Assembly (NCBI GenBank): GCA_001799635.1
Contig: MGTV01000008.1
Location: forward strand, 126,879-190,878
Source: Elusimicrobia bacterium GWA2_62_23
Lineage (GTDB): Bacteria; Elusimicrobiota; Elusimicrobia; Elusimicrobiales; UBA9959
Length of the DNA stretch: 64,000 bases
Direction of reading: 5' to 3'
Numbering within the stretch: the stretch's first letter is position 1; each line of letters begins with the position of its first letter. The notes below the pieces were generated by a model that was not told the DNA's origin, did not search any database, and saw only the letters and a list, made by a program, of their open reading frames with translations. The translations under genes and the position numbers were made by a program. This document shows, piece by piece, positions 33,902 to 43,206 of this stretch.

Positions 33902-35359
33902 ATGAAGATATCCATCTCCTACCCGCCGTTAGAATCAGAAAAGGGCATCCCCCTGCTGGGGCAGAACCGCCAGTTCCAGTGGTTCAGCGAGCCCACCTAC
34001 ATCTACCCCATGGTGCCGGCCTACGCCGCCACGCTGCTGAAGACCCGCGGGCACGAGGTGCTCTGGGACGACGGCATAGCGGAGGGGCTTTCGTACGCCG
34101 CCTGGCTGGAGCGCGTGAAGGCCGCCCGCCCCGACGTAATAGCCCTGGAGACCAAGACCCCGGTGGTCAAACGCCACTGGAAAATAGTTTCAGAACTGAA
34201 GGCGCTCTCCGGAGACTGGCGTCCCAAAGTGGTACTGATGGGCGACCACGTTACGGCCATGCCAGAGGAATCCATGCGCGCCTGCCCAGTGGATTATATA
34301 CTGACCGGCGGGGACTACGATTTTCTCCTGGCCGACCTTTGCGCTTCGCTCTCCGGCGGCGGCGCCCTGCCCAAGGGCGTCTGGTACCGGGAGGGAGCCG
34401 AGATAAAGAACACCGGCCCCTGCGCGCTCGATAACGACCTGGACTCGCTGCCGGTTATAGACCGCGACCTCACCAAGTGGCGCCTCTACAGCGAAAAGAA
34501 CGGTAACTACAAATACCTCCCCGGCACCTACACCATGGCCGCCAGGGACTGCTGGTGGGGGAAATGCACTTTCTGTTCCTGGACCACCCTGTTCCCGGGC
34601 AAGAAATACCGCGCCCGCTCCGCCGAGAAGATGCTGGACGAAGTGGGCGTCCTGATAGAGAAGTACGGCGTGAAGGAGATCATGGACGACAGCGGTTCCT
34701 TCCCGGTGGGGCCGTGGCTTAAGACTTTCTGCGAAGGTATGATAGCCCGCGGTTACCATAAGCGCGTTAAGATGGACTGCAATATGCGCTTTGGCACGCT
34801 GGGCCAGGCCGAGTACGACCTGATGGCCAAGGCCGGCTTCCGGTTCGTGCTATTCGGGCTGGAGTCGGCCAACCAGGCCACGCTGGACCGCATAGACAAG
34901 CATTTAAAGGTGGAGCAGATAGAAGACGGCGCGCGCATGGCCAAGAAAGCCGGCCTGTCACCTCATATCACGGTAATGATGGGCTACCCCTGGGAAAGCC
35001 GCGAGGACGCCGCCCGCACCGTGGCCTTCGCCAAGGAGCTTTTCCGCCGCGGCTGGGTAGACACGCTGCAGGCCACCATAGTGATACCGTACCCCGGCAC
35101 CCCGCTGTTCAAGGAATGCCGCGAGAACGGCTGGCTCTCCACCGAAGACTGGGACCGCTTCGACATGCGCGAAGCGGTAATGAAGTCGCCCATGACCGAA
35201 GAGGATACCAAGGCCCTCACCCGGGCCCTCTACAAGTCTTTCGCCACTCCGGGCTACGTGCTGCGGCGGCTGGTGGGCGTGCGCAGCGCCGCCGACGTAA
35301 AGTTTTTAGCCCGCGCCGGCAAGAAGCTGCTGGGCCACCTGACGGATTTTAAGCGCTGA
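33902..35359 (+). CDS. B12-binding-type radical SAM protein with CX4CX2C motif
   Basis: A 485-residue two-domain protein. The N-terminal 150 residues look like a B12-binding (Rossmann) domain without a clear DxHxxG cobalamin motif. The radical SAM core follows, with cluster cysteines in RDCWWGKCTFCSW. This is CX4CX2C, one residue more than the canonical CX3CX2C. FGLESANQATLDRI and IPYPGTPLFKE are conserved later blocks. It may modify a sugar, lipid or peptide by radical chemistry such as methylation or epimerisation. It starts one base after uxs and is followed by two GT2 genes. Confidence 0.82.
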   Translation: MKISISYPPLESEKGIPLLGQNRQFQWFSEPTYIYPMVPAYAATLLKTRGHEVLWDDGIAEGLSYAAWLERVKAARPDVIALETKTPVVKRHWKIVSELKALSGDWRPKVVLMGDHVTAMPEESMRACPVDYILTGGDYDFLLADLCASLSGGGALPKGVWYREGAEIKNTGPCALDNDLDSLPVIDRDLTKWRLYSEKNGNYKYLPGTYTMAARDCWWGKCTFCSWTTLFPGKKYRARSAEKMLDEVGVLIEKYGVKEIMDDSGSFPVGPWLKTFCEGMIARGYHKRVKMDCNMRFGTLGQAEYDLMAKAGFRFVLFGLESANQATLDRIDKHLKVEQIEDGARMAKKAGLSPHITVMMGYPWESREDAARTVAFAKELFRRGWVDTLQATIVIPYPGTPLFKECRENGWLSTEDWDRFDMREAVMKSPMTEEDTKALTRALYKSFATPGYVLRRLVGVRSAADVKFLARAGKKLLGHLTDFKR

Positions 35360-35364
35360 CCAGA

Positions 35365-36357
35365 ATGCAAAACACCGCAGCCCCCAAATTCTCCATAGTC
35401 ATCCCCGTAAAGGCGGTCAACGCCTACGTCAGGGAGACGGTGCCGCATATCCTGGCGCTGGCCGGGGGGGATTGGGAACTTCTCATAGTGACCAATGACC
35501 CCGAGCCTTCCGAATGGGAGGACGGGCGCATACGGATGCTGGCCTCGGGCCGGATAGGCCCCGGGCTGAAGCGTGACCTGGGCGCGAAGCACGCCCTGGG
35601 GGAGATTCTGGTCTTCCTCGACGACGATTCCTACCCGCGCCCCGACCTGCTGGAAGCCGCATCCAAATATTTCCAGGAGCCCGCCGTGGCGGCGGTAGGC
35701 GGCCCGGCCGTTACCCCGCAGCAGGACGGGTTCTGGGCCAAGGTTTCCGGCGCGGTGTTCCTTAGCCGGCTTTCCGGCGGGGCTCCTGAGCGGTATGTGC
35801 CGGCCGGCCCTTCCCGCGAGATACAGGACTGGCCTTCGGTGAACCTGATGGTGCGCCGGTCCGTTTTCTCCGAGGTGGGCGGGTTCAACGTGCCGTACTG
35901 GCCGGGCGAAGATACCAAGCTGTGCCTGGAGATAGTAAAGGCCGGAAAGAAAATAATTTACGCCCCTGACATGCTGGTGTGGCATCACCGGCGGCCGGGT
36001 CTGGGCGCGCACCTTAAACAGGTGGGGGCCTATGGCCTGCACCGGGGCTATTTCGCCAAGAAGTACCCCGAGACATCGTTCAAGGCGCAGTACTTTATTC
36101 CCTCGGCCTTCCTGCTGTTCACGGCCGCCAGTCTGCTGGCTTCTTTCATGCCTGCGTCCCTGCAGCTGCTCCTCGAGGCCGGCTGGGCCCTGTACGGAGC
36201 GGCGCTGGGGCTGGCCCTGGCGGATTTCCTGCGGTATGAGAATATTTTAGTGTCAGCCGCCGCACTGCCTTATGTTTTCCTGACGCACCTGGTTTATGGC
36301 GCCAGATTTCTCCAGGGGTTCCTCTTCACCGGGAACCTGGTAAGCGAGTTAAGATAA
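35365..36357 (+). CDS. Family 2 glycosyltransferase with C-terminal membrane segments
   Basis: A 330-residue GT-A enzyme. FSIVIPVKAVNAYVRETVPHI opens the fold, ILVFLDDDSYPRPD is the DxD motif, and WPGEDTKLCLEI is the acceptor-site ED motif. Two to three hydrophobic segments end the protein (FLLFTAASLLASFM and a later pair), so it is membrane-bound. It lies 5 bp after the radical SAM gene. Donor unknown. Confidence 0.83.
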   Translation: MQNTAAPKFSIVIPVKAVNAYVRETVPHILALAGGDWELLIVTNDPEPSEWEDGRIRMLASGRIGPGLKRDLGAKHALGEILVFLDDDSYPRPDLLEAASKYFQEPAVAAVGGPAVTPQQDGFWAKVSGAVFLSRLSGGAPERYVPAGPSREIQDWPSVNLMVRRSVFSEVGGFNVPYWPGEDTKLCLEIVKAGKKIIYAPDMLVWHHRRPGLGAHLKQVGAYGLHRGYFAKKYPETSFKAQYFIPSAFLLFTAASLLASFMPASLQLLLEAGWALYGAALGLALADFLRYENILVSAAALPYVFLTHLVYGARFLQGFLFTGNLVSELR

Positions 36358-36359
36358 TA

Positions 36360-37274
36360 ATGGAACTTCCGCTGGTCTCTATCACTATTACCACCCGCAA
36401 CGAGGCCGGGAACATAGAGAATTGCCTTAAGTCCATAAAGGCGCAGACCTATCCGGTCGGGCGCCTGGAGACCATTGTGGTGGACAACGCTTCCACCGAC
36501 GAGACCAAGGCCATAGCCGCCCGGTACACGGACAAGGTTTTCGACAAGGGGCCGGAGCGTTCGGCCCAGCGCAATTTCGGCATGCTCCAGAAGTCCGCCG
36601 GGGAATTAGTGATGTTCCTGGACGCGGACATGATAATGGCCCCCGGCCTGGTAGAGGCCTGCGTAAGGGCCATGGCGGACCCGGCGGTGCTGGCGCTGCA
36701 CATCCCGGAGATAGTGCTTGGCACCCGCTACTTCAGCCGCGTGCGCCGCTTCGAACGCGGTTTTTACGACGGCACGGTAATAGACGGCGCCCGGTTCTTC
36801 CGCAAAGAGGCCTTTGCCAGGGTGGGCGGTTTCGACGAGACCATGAGCGGCCCCGAGGACTGGGACATAGACAAGAAGATAAAGGCGCTGGGCCGCATAG
36901 CGCTGCTGCCTGCCGCCGGGGAATTGCCGCCTGGTTGGCCCATGAGGGAGTTCATTCTCGCCCGCGGCGTGGGGCCGGACGGGCTTGCCGCCGTGGTTTA
37001 CCACAACGAGGCGGAGTTCGACGTTTTCAAGTACCTGAGCAAGAAGAGCTACTACGCCCGCAGTTTCGACGGCTATATTTCCAAGTGGGGGGCCGGCGAC
37101 GCCGACATCCGCCGCCAGTTCGGCCTCTGGTACCGCTATTTCGGGGTTTTCCTGGAGAACGGCAAGTGGAAGACCCTGCTGGCCCACCCGTTGCGCTGCG
37201 CCGGCATGTACTTCCTGCGTTTCGCCGTGGGCGTGGCCTTTCTCCGGAGCAAGCTGGGAGGGGCGAACACGTAA
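36360..37274 (+). CDS. Family 2 glycosyltransferase
   Basis: A 304-residue GT-A enzyme. PLVSITITTRNEAGNIENCLKSI, IVVDNASTDET and MFLDADMIMAPG (DxD) define GT2, and MSGPEDWDID is the ED motif. Unlike its neighbour it has no clear terminal membrane helix pair. The region near LPPGWPMREFILARGVGPDG is unusual for the family. Start is ATG, 2 bp after the previous stop. Confidence 0.85.
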   Translation: MELPLVSITITTRNEAGNIENCLKSIKAQTYPVGRLETIVVDNASTDETKAIAARYTDKVFDKGPERSAQRNFGMLQKSAGELVMFLDADMIMAPGLVEACVRAMADPAVLALHIPEIVLGTRYFSRVRRFERGFYDGTVIDGARFFRKEAFARVGGFDETMSGPEDWDIDKKIKALGRIALLPAAGELPPGWPMREFILARGVGPDGLAAVVYHNEAEFDVFKYLSKKSYYARSFDGYISKWGAGDADIRRQFGLWYRYFGVFLENGKWKTLLAHPLRCAGMYFLRFAVGVAFLRSKLGGANT

Positions 37275-38438
37275 ATGAGCGGTATCGCCTCCAAGAACTT
37301 CGTTATAGCCACGCATGTCTACGCCACCGGCCCGGCGCAGGACCTGCGCGACTACCTCCTGAAGAACAAGGCGGCGAGGCTGCTCTACATAGGCCATCCG
37401 CTCTTCTACGATACCCGCCTTAAAGGCACCGGCTACGAATATTTCGAAGCCGGGGAGAAGAAGGCGGAGCATTATGCCAGGCTGCGCCGTATCCCGGCGC
37501 CGGTAGCTTACGTGAAGGACGCCCTCTACAACGTTTTCCGGGTGCTCGCCTCCGGCGGCAAATGGGACCTTTACGTGGGCAGCAATAACCTTAACGCCCT
37601 GGGCGGAGTAGTACTGCGCTGGCTGGGCAGGGTGGATAAAGCGGTGTATTACGTCATAGACTACAACCCCAACCGCTTCGCCAACCCGGTGATGAACGCC
37701 ATTTACCACCGCTTGGACCAGTTCTGCGTGCGCCATTGCGACGAGACCTGGAACCTGTCGCCCAGGATGCAGTCCGCCCGCAAGGAATACTTCGGTTTCG
37801 AAGGCGGCAACCAGAAAGAAGCCCCGATGGGGATCTGGTTCGACAGGATAAAGAGGCCGGACACTTTCCGCAAGAACACTTTGGCTTTCATGGGCCACCT
37901 GATAGAAAAGCAGGGTTTGCAGCACGTCATAGACGCGGTTCCCGCCATACTGTCGAAACTGCCGGATTTTAAACTGGTGGTAATAGGCGGTGGGGAGTAC
38001 CTGCCGGCTCTTAAAGCCAGGGCGGAGAAACTGGGCGTGGCGGAGGCGGTTGACTTCCGCGGCTACGTGGAAAAACACGAGGAAGTGGAGCGCATACTGG
38101 CCGAGTGCGCGGCCGCCGTGGCCCTTTACGAGGCTAAAGACGAGCGGGGCAACCCCAGCTTTACCTATTTCACCGACCCCGGCAAGGTAAAAGCCTATCT
38201 GGCCTGCGGCCTGCCCGTCATCCTGAGCGATGTGGCGCATAACGCCAGGCAGATAGAGGAAAAACGCTGCGGGACCGTGGTGTCTAACGCTCCCGAAAGC
38301 ATTGCTAATTCCGTGGTCGGCCTGCTTGCGGACCCAGTGCGGCTCGGCGAATATCGAAGTAACGCCGTAACATACGCGCTGCAGTATGATTGGAAACTGA
38401 TTTTTGCCCGGATGCTGTCCGGCCTGGAGAATAAATGA
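37275..38438 (+). CDS. Family 4-like glycosyltransferase
   Basis: A 387-residue GT-B protein. The C-terminal half carries NTLAFMGHLIEKQGLQHVIDA, VVIGGGEYLPALK and then FTDPGKVKAYLACGLPVILSD, the donor-site block. The N-terminal half begins FVIATHVYATGPAQDLRDYL and matches many O-antigen-locus glycosyltransferases of unknown specificity. It starts directly at the previous stop, and its stop overlaps the next gene (ATGA). Confidence 0.8.
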   Translation: MSGIASKNFVIATHVYATGPAQDLRDYLLKNKAARLLYIGHPLFYDTRLKGTGYEYFEAGEKKAEHYARLRRIPAPVAYVKDALYNVFRVLASGGKWDLYVGSNNLNALGGVVLRWLGRVDKAVYYVIDYNPNRFANPVMNAIYHRLDQFCVRHCDETWNLSPRMQSARKEYFGFEGGNQKEAPMGIWFDRIKRPDTFRKNTLAFMGHLIEKQGLQHVIDAVPAILSKLPDFKLVVIGGGEYLPALKARAEKLGVAEAVDFRGYVEKHEEVERILAECAAAVALYEAKDERGNPSFTYFTDPGKVKAYLACGLPVILSDVAHNARQIEEKRCGTVVSNAPESIANSVVGLLADPVRLGEYRSNAVTYALQYDWKLIFARMLSGLENK

Positions 38439-39859
38439 GGATTTGCCTGGTACGCCCCACTTTCGGTTCGCGTTTTCAAGTAACGCCGCCGCTCTCGCTC
38501 GGGTACCTATCCAGCGCCCTTAAAAAAGCCGGCTATTCCGACGTGACCCTGATGGACGGCTCCCTTGACCTGCTCACCCCGGAGCAGGCCGCCTCCAGGC
38601 TGCGGGACATGGGCGGAGCTGAAGTGGTGGGGATACAGGTGTACACCGGTTCCCATCTTTGGGCCCGGGACTTCGCGGCCATCCTGAAGCGCGAGTTCCC
38701 CAAGACCACCGTGGTGGTGGGCGGCCCGCACGTGACGTCCCTGAAATCTCACGCCATGGATTTCATCGGCGCCGACTACGGCGTAATAGGCGAAGGCGAG
38801 ATCCCCGCGGTGGCTTTGATGGCCTATCTGGAGGGGAAAACCCAGGACCCGGCCAAAGTGCCCGGCCTTTTCTACCGCAAGGACGGCCGCTGGACCCACG
38901 CCGAGGAACAATACGGCTTCATAAAGGACGCCAACACTATCCCTTTCCCCGACTGGGAACTGCTGCAGCCGGAAAAGTATTTCGAGTTCATGGAAGGCGC
39001 CACCATGCCCCTGCGCGGCAAGCGCCCGGCGCCTATCCTTACCAGCCGCGGCTGCCCTTACCTGTGCACGTTCTGCTCTTCGGGACTTACCAATAAGCGC
39101 ATCATGCGCTACCGCAACCCGCGCAACATAGTGGACGAGATAAAGTTCCTGAAGGAAAAGTACGGCGTCAACGAAATCTTCTTCTCCGATGACAACCTGA
39201 CCATGGATATAAAGAGGGCCGAAGAGATCTTCGACCTGCTCATAAACGAGGGCGTGAACGTGCATTGGCGCGCCCCCAACGGCATCCGCCTGGACCGCCT
39301 CACTCCGGCCCTGGTGGAGAAGATGGCCCGCTCCGGCGGCTACTACGTGGGCGTGGGAGTGGAGACCGGCAACGAAGAGGTGATGAAGCAGATAAAGAAG
39401 CGGGTGGACCTCAACATTGTGCGCAGCGTCATCAACCTGCTGCACAAGCACAAGATAATGGTAAGCGGTTTCTTCATGTGCGGGCTCCGGGGTGAAACCG
39501 CGGCCCAGGTGGAGGACTCGGTGCGCTTCGCGCTGAGCGTGCCTTTCGACCGCATCCAGGTCAGCAACTATATCCCTTACCCCGGCAGCGAGGATTTTTC
39601 AGTGATCTTCCAGGAAGACAAGCCTGAGATATACGCGCAAAACGTAGCCAAGTTCCAAGAATCGGAGTACGTGCCGCATTTTCAGGAGATGTCCTTAGAC
39701 GAGATAATAGCCATACAGAAAGGCTTTATCCGCAGGTTCTACCTGCGGCCCCGCGTTATACTGGGCTTTTTCCTGAACCTGAAGTTCAGCCAGATAGTGG
39801 CTATCTGGCGGCACCCGTTCATACAGCGCTGGTTCAGCCGCAAGCAGAAATGGTTCTAG
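38435..39859 (+). CDS. B12-binding-type radical SAM protein (canonical CX3CX2C)
   Basis: A 474-residue protein. The N-terminal domain starts MRICLVRPTFGSRFQVTPPLSLGYL and has VVVGGPHVTSL. The radical SAM core has RGCPYLCTFCSSG. IFFSDDNLTMDIKR, HWRAPNGIRLDRL and VGVETGNEEVMKQI are typical of the B12-binding radical SAM group found in secondary and surface-glycan loci. No DxHxxG motif is obvious, so cobalamin dependence is uncertain. Likely role is modification of a sugar or lipid in this pathway. It overlaps the previous gene (ATGA). Confidence 0.85.
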   Translation: MRICLVRPTFGSRFQVTPPLSLGYLSSALKKAGYSDVTLMDGSLDLLTPEQAASRLRDMGGAEVVGIQVYTGSHLWARDFAAILKREFPKTTVVVGGPHVTSLKSHAMDFIGADYGVIGEGEIPAVALMAYLEGKTQDPAKVPGLFYRKDGRWTHAEEQYGFIKDANTIPFPDWELLQPEKYFEFMEGATMPLRGKRPAPILTSRGCPYLCTFCSSGLTNKRIMRYRNPRNIVDEIKFLKEKYGVNEIFFSDDNLTMDIKRAEEIFDLLINEGVNVHWRAPNGIRLDRLTPALVEKMARSGGYYVGVGVETGNEEVMKQIKKRVDLNIVRSVINLLHKHKIMVSGFFMCGLRGETAAQVEDSVRFALSVPFDRIQVSNYIPYPGSEDFSVIFQEDKPEIYAQNVAKFQESEYVPHFQEMSLDEIIAIQKGFIRRFYLRPRVILGFFLNLKFSQIVAIWRHPFIQRWFSRKQKWF

Positions 39860-39860
39860 C

Positions 39861-40814
39861 ATGAGCATAAAAGTTTCCGTAGTGGTCACCACGTTCAACC
39901 GCTTCAGCGACCTGAAGCGCTGCCTTGAGTCCGTGCTGAAGTCGGACTTCAAGGGGTATGAACTTGTGGTGGTGGACGACGCGTCATCCGATGAAACCGC
40001 CGGCCTGAACGAGGCGGGCCTCCGGGCCCTTATAGGGGCGGGGCCTGACCTGCCGGTTAAGATCATTCACAACCCCGAAAATTTCAGGATGGTAAAGGCC
40101 CGCAATACCGGCGCCCGGAATTCTGCCGGCGAATATGTGCTGTTCATAGACGACGACAATATAATAGACCAGGGCATGATCTCGGCCCTGGTGCGCTTCG
40201 GCGACGACAACCTGGAGTGCGGGGTGCTTGGGCCTTCCATGCATTACTGGAGCAACCGCCGGAAGTACCTGGACTACCAGAAAATAAACCTGTTCACCGG
40301 CAAGACCAGCGGCCACATAGACGCCACCCCCGCGCCGGCCTGCGATTCCGACGGCGTGCCCAACGTCTTCATGATCCGGGCCAAGGTCTTTCAGGAGGCC
40401 GGCTATTTCGACGAAGCCCTGATGCAGACCTTTACCGAACCGGATTTCAGCTACAACGCCGCCAAGCACGGCTACCGCTCCGTGATCGTAAAAGCTGCCA
40501 TTACTTACCACGACATCCCTTACGAATTCAGCCCGCGCACCCTGGGCGGCGAATTCAAATCCAAGGCCTACTGCACAATACGCAACCGGGCGCTTATAGT
40601 TGGCCGCTATGGTAATTCACTCCAAAAGGCCGTTTACGCGCTCTTCTTCTCCTGGGCCTGGGCTTTCATCTATTCCGCCCTTGTTCTGCGCTACGGCCGC
40701 TTCGACCTGATACGCCTTTACTGGTACGGCTGGCGCGACGGCGTGGCCTACATCCTGACAGGACGCTTGAAAAATTCTCTGCCCGAGATACTGGTAGAAA
40801 CTACGGGAGCTTGA
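39861..40814 (+). CDS. Family 2 glycosyltransferase
   Basis: A 317-residue GT-A enzyme: KVSVVVTTFNRFSDLKRCLES, LVVVDDASSDET and VLFIDDDNIIDQG. MQTFTEPDFSYNA is the acceptor-side motif. The C-terminal part has one hydrophobic stretch (YALFFSWAWAFIYSALVL). It lies 1 bp after the radical SAM gene and 1 bp before the acyltransferase. Resembles rhamnosyltransferase-type GT2 enzymes; donor uncertain. Confidence 0.85.
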   Translation: MSIKVSVVVTTFNRFSDLKRCLESVLKSDFKGYELVVVDDASSDETAGLNEAGLRALIGAGPDLPVKIIHNPENFRMVKARNTGARNSAGEYVLFIDDDNIIDQGMISALVRFGDDNLECGVLGPSMHYWSNRRKYLDYQKINLFTGKTSGHIDATPAPACDSDGVPNVFMIRAKVFQEAGYFDEALMQTFTEPDFSYNAAKHGYRSVIVKAAITYHDIPYEFSPRTLGGEFKSKAYCTIRNRALIVGRYGNSLQKAVYALFFSWAWAFIYSALVLRYGRFDLIRLYWYGWRDGVAYILTGRLKNSLPEILVETTGA

Positions 40815-40815
40815 A

Positions 40816-41358
40816 ATGATCGCGATACTTAAGTGGTTATACAACTTTCTTTCCTTTGCCATGGCCGGCCTCCGCGCGCGGGCCTGGGGTCTGGCGGCTA
40901 AGAATGTGGGCCATCATACTTATCTTTTTCCCGGAGTCAGATTGCTTTCTCCCGGTAATGTCTCCATCGGAGACTTCTGCTGCATTAATCACGGCACCGA
41001 TATTGGCGGCGCTGGAGGGGTGGAAATCGGAAATTATGTTTTGATAGGGCCTAATTGCCAGATAATTACCGCGAACCACAAGCATTCCGCCTGGGATGTG
41101 CCGATAAGTCGCCAGTGGATCGAAGAGGCACCTGTAAAACTAGGTGATGACGTCTGGCTATCCGCCAACGTGGTGGTGCTTCCAGGGGTGACTATAGGCC
41201 GTGGCGCGATAATCGGCGCCGGCGCCGTAGTCACCAAAGACGTGGAGCCGTTTGCCATAATGGGCGGCGTTCCCGCGCGGCTGATTAAGTACCGTTTCGA
41301 CGAGCTCACCCGGGGAAAAGCTTTTAATACTGTCTTCGGCCCGGAGGCCTCTAAATAG
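40816..41358 (+). CDS. Hexapeptide-repeat acyltransferase
   Basis: A 180-residue left-handed beta-helix protein. Repeats such as SIGDFCCINHGTDIGG, VEIGNYVLIGPNCQII and VTIGRGAIIGAGAVV give the fold; ITANHKHSA contains the catalytic histidine of WcaF/Maa-like O-acetyltransferases. GVPARLIKYRF is the standard ending. It likely O-acetylates a sugar of the repeat unit using acetyl-CoA. It is followed immediately by asnB. Confidence 0.88.
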   Translation: MIAILKWLYNFLSFAMAGLRARAWGLAAKNVGHHTYLFPGVRLLSPGNVSIGDFCCINHGTDIGGAGGVEIGNYVLIGPNCQIITANHKHSAWDVPISRQWIEEAPVKLGDDVWLSANVVVLPGVTIGRGAIIGAGAVVTKDVEPFAIMGGVPARLIKYRFDELTRGKAFNTVFGPEASK

Positions 41359-43206
41359 ATGTGCGGCATATTGGGACAAATTAACAGGAAAGGCCCCGTA
41401 AACCGGGAGCTTTTTTCGCGCATGCTGGCGACCATGGGCAAGCGCGGTCCCGACCAAGAGGGTGTATATTTCTCGGCTAACGCTGCCTTTGGACATAAGC
41501 GCCTATCCATCCTTGACCTTACCGAGTCCGGCAGGCAGCCAATGACGGACGAGGCCGCGCGCCTTGCCATGGTTTTTAACGGAGAGATTTATAATTACCA
41601 AGAGGTTCGCAGTTCTTTGCGTGGAAGTTACTCTTGGAAAAGCCGCACGGATACGGAAGTGCTCTTAAACGCCTATAAAGAGCTGGGGCCGGGGTTGGCG
41701 GACAAGCTGGAGGGGATGTTCGCCTTTGCCATCTACGACGATAAGAGACAGCTCCTCACCTTTGCCAGGGACCATTTCGGCAAGAAACCGCTTTACTATT
41801 ACCTGGACGACGACACTTTTTGTTTTGCTTCGGAACTGAAGGCCATTATAGCCAACCCGGAAATAAAGGCAAAGTTGCGTGTTGACGAATTGTCGTTGTC
41901 TAAATATCTCTTTTACGGGTATATTCCGTCTCCAAACAGCATTTTCGACAGGATAAAAAAACTTGAGCCGGCCACCACCTTCCAGTTCGATGTTAAAAAG
42001 TGGAAAGTGATAGGCGTACGCAAATTCTGGAACCTCGAGGCGGTGCAGATAGACAAAAACATCTCCGAAGGCGAAATCCTTGAAAAGACAGAAGCGCTTA
42101 TCAAGGGTTCCGTAAAGAAACGCCTTATGTCGGATGTGCCGCTTGGTATATTCCTAAGCGGTGGGTGCGACAGCAGCCTGATAGGCGCCTATCTCGGTAA
42201 ACTGGCCCCCGGTTCGGACGCGTTTACAGTCGCTTACGCCAATTCACCGGACGCCGACGAGACGGCCTACGCCCGGCGCGTTGCCCAGCAGCACGGCATG
42301 CGCTACCACGCCTGTAATTTTGAGGATTCAGTTGTAAGGGATAATTTTATCGGCATTCTGGACTACCTGGATGAGCCAATGGCCGACGCGGCCATAATCC
42401 CGCTTTATTTCCTGGCGAAATACGCTAAAGAGAAGATCGTGGTGGCTTTAAGCGGCGACGGGGGGGATGAGGTCTTCGGCGGTTATCCTAAATATCGGGC
42501 CCAGCACTTTATTGAGAAGTTCAGCTACCTGGGCGGCCTGGCCAAGGTGGCCGCGCCTCTGGCCGGGCCTGGGCATAAGTACGCCAAACTATTTAAAGTT
42601 TTCGGGATGGATTTCCCTGAACGGCAGTTCATCTTCGGCAGCGGCGGGTTTATTCCTGGTGACGCCGCGCGGCTCCTGAACCGCGACAGCATAGATACCG
42701 GGAAGGTTTTTGAAGAGGCCTCCAGTTACGCCGGACTTTTTACCCAGAAAGACGTCATCAATAAGAGCCTTTACTTGGATTGCAAGATACAACTCCCCGA
42801 TTGGTACCTGGTAAAGGGCGATAGGGCCACCATGGCGGCCTCTTTGGAAATGCGCAATCCCCTGCTGGATAAAGAACTGGCAGAGTTTGCTTTCTCGCTT
42901 GGAGGGAGTTGGAAAATACGCGGTGGCGAGCAGAAGTATATTCTAAAGAAGATCGCCGCCGGCCTGGTGGACCGGGATATTATCTACCGCCCCAAAAAAG
43001 GTTTTGGAGTCCCGCTGGATAAGTGGATACGCAACGAATTGAAAGACCTGTTTGCGGATTATCTGTTCCGGGAGAACCAATACTTCGACTGTGCCTTTGT
43101 CCGGGAACTCTATGATGAGCATATGACCGGCAAAGTGGACCGCAGTTTCTACCTGCTCAGGATATTTAACTTTAACTACTGGTTTGCGAAATATGGACAC
43201 AACTAA
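41359..43206 (+). CDS. asnB: Glutamine-dependent asparagine synthase-like amidotransferase
   Basis: A 615-residue class II amidotransferase. Cys2 after Met (MCGILGQIN) is the glutaminase nucleophile, and MVFNGEIYNYQEV is the conserved glutamine-site loop. The synthetase domain has the PP-loop FLSGGCDSSLIGAY and LSGDGGDEVFGGYPKY. In polysaccharide loci such proteins often amidate uronic acids rather than make asparagine; UDP-glucuronate is made by Ugd at 56126. It starts at the codon after the acyltransferase stop and overlaps the methyltransferase by 14 bp. Confidence 0.92.
   Translation: MCGILGQINRKGPVNRELFSRMLATMGKRGPDQEGVYFSANAAFGHKRLSILDLTESGRQPMTDEAARLAMVFNGEIYNYQEVRSSLRGSYSWKSRTDTEVLLNAYKELGPGLADKLEGMFAFAIYDDKRQLLTFARDHFGKKPLYYYLDDDTFCFASELKAIIANPEIKAKLRVDELSLSKYLFYGYIPSPNSIFDRIKKLEPATTFQFDVKKWKVIGVRKFWNLEAVQIDKNISEGEILEKTEALIKGSVKKRLMSDVPLGIFLSGGCDSSLIGAYLGKLAPGSDAFTVAYANSPDADETAYARRVAQQHGMRYHACNFEDSVVRDNFIGILDYLDEPMADAAIIPLYFLAKYAKEKIVVALSGDGGDEVFGGYPKYRAQHFIEKFSYLGGLAKVAAPLAGPGHKYAKLFKVFGMDFPERQFIFGSGGFIPGDAARLLNRDSIDTGKVFEEASSYAGLFTQKDVINKSLYLDCKIQLPDWYLVKGDRATMAASLEMRNPLLDKELAEFAFSLGGSWKIRGGEQKYILKKIAAGLVDRDIIYRPKKGFGVPLDKWIRNELKDLFADYLFRENQYFDCAFVRELYDEHMTGKVDRSFYLLRIFNFNYWFAKYGHN

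Noticed and set aside
36606-38240. 544-codon minus-strand open frame opposite two glycosyltransferases
   Set aside because: His/Gly-rich shadow translation with no recognisable domain.
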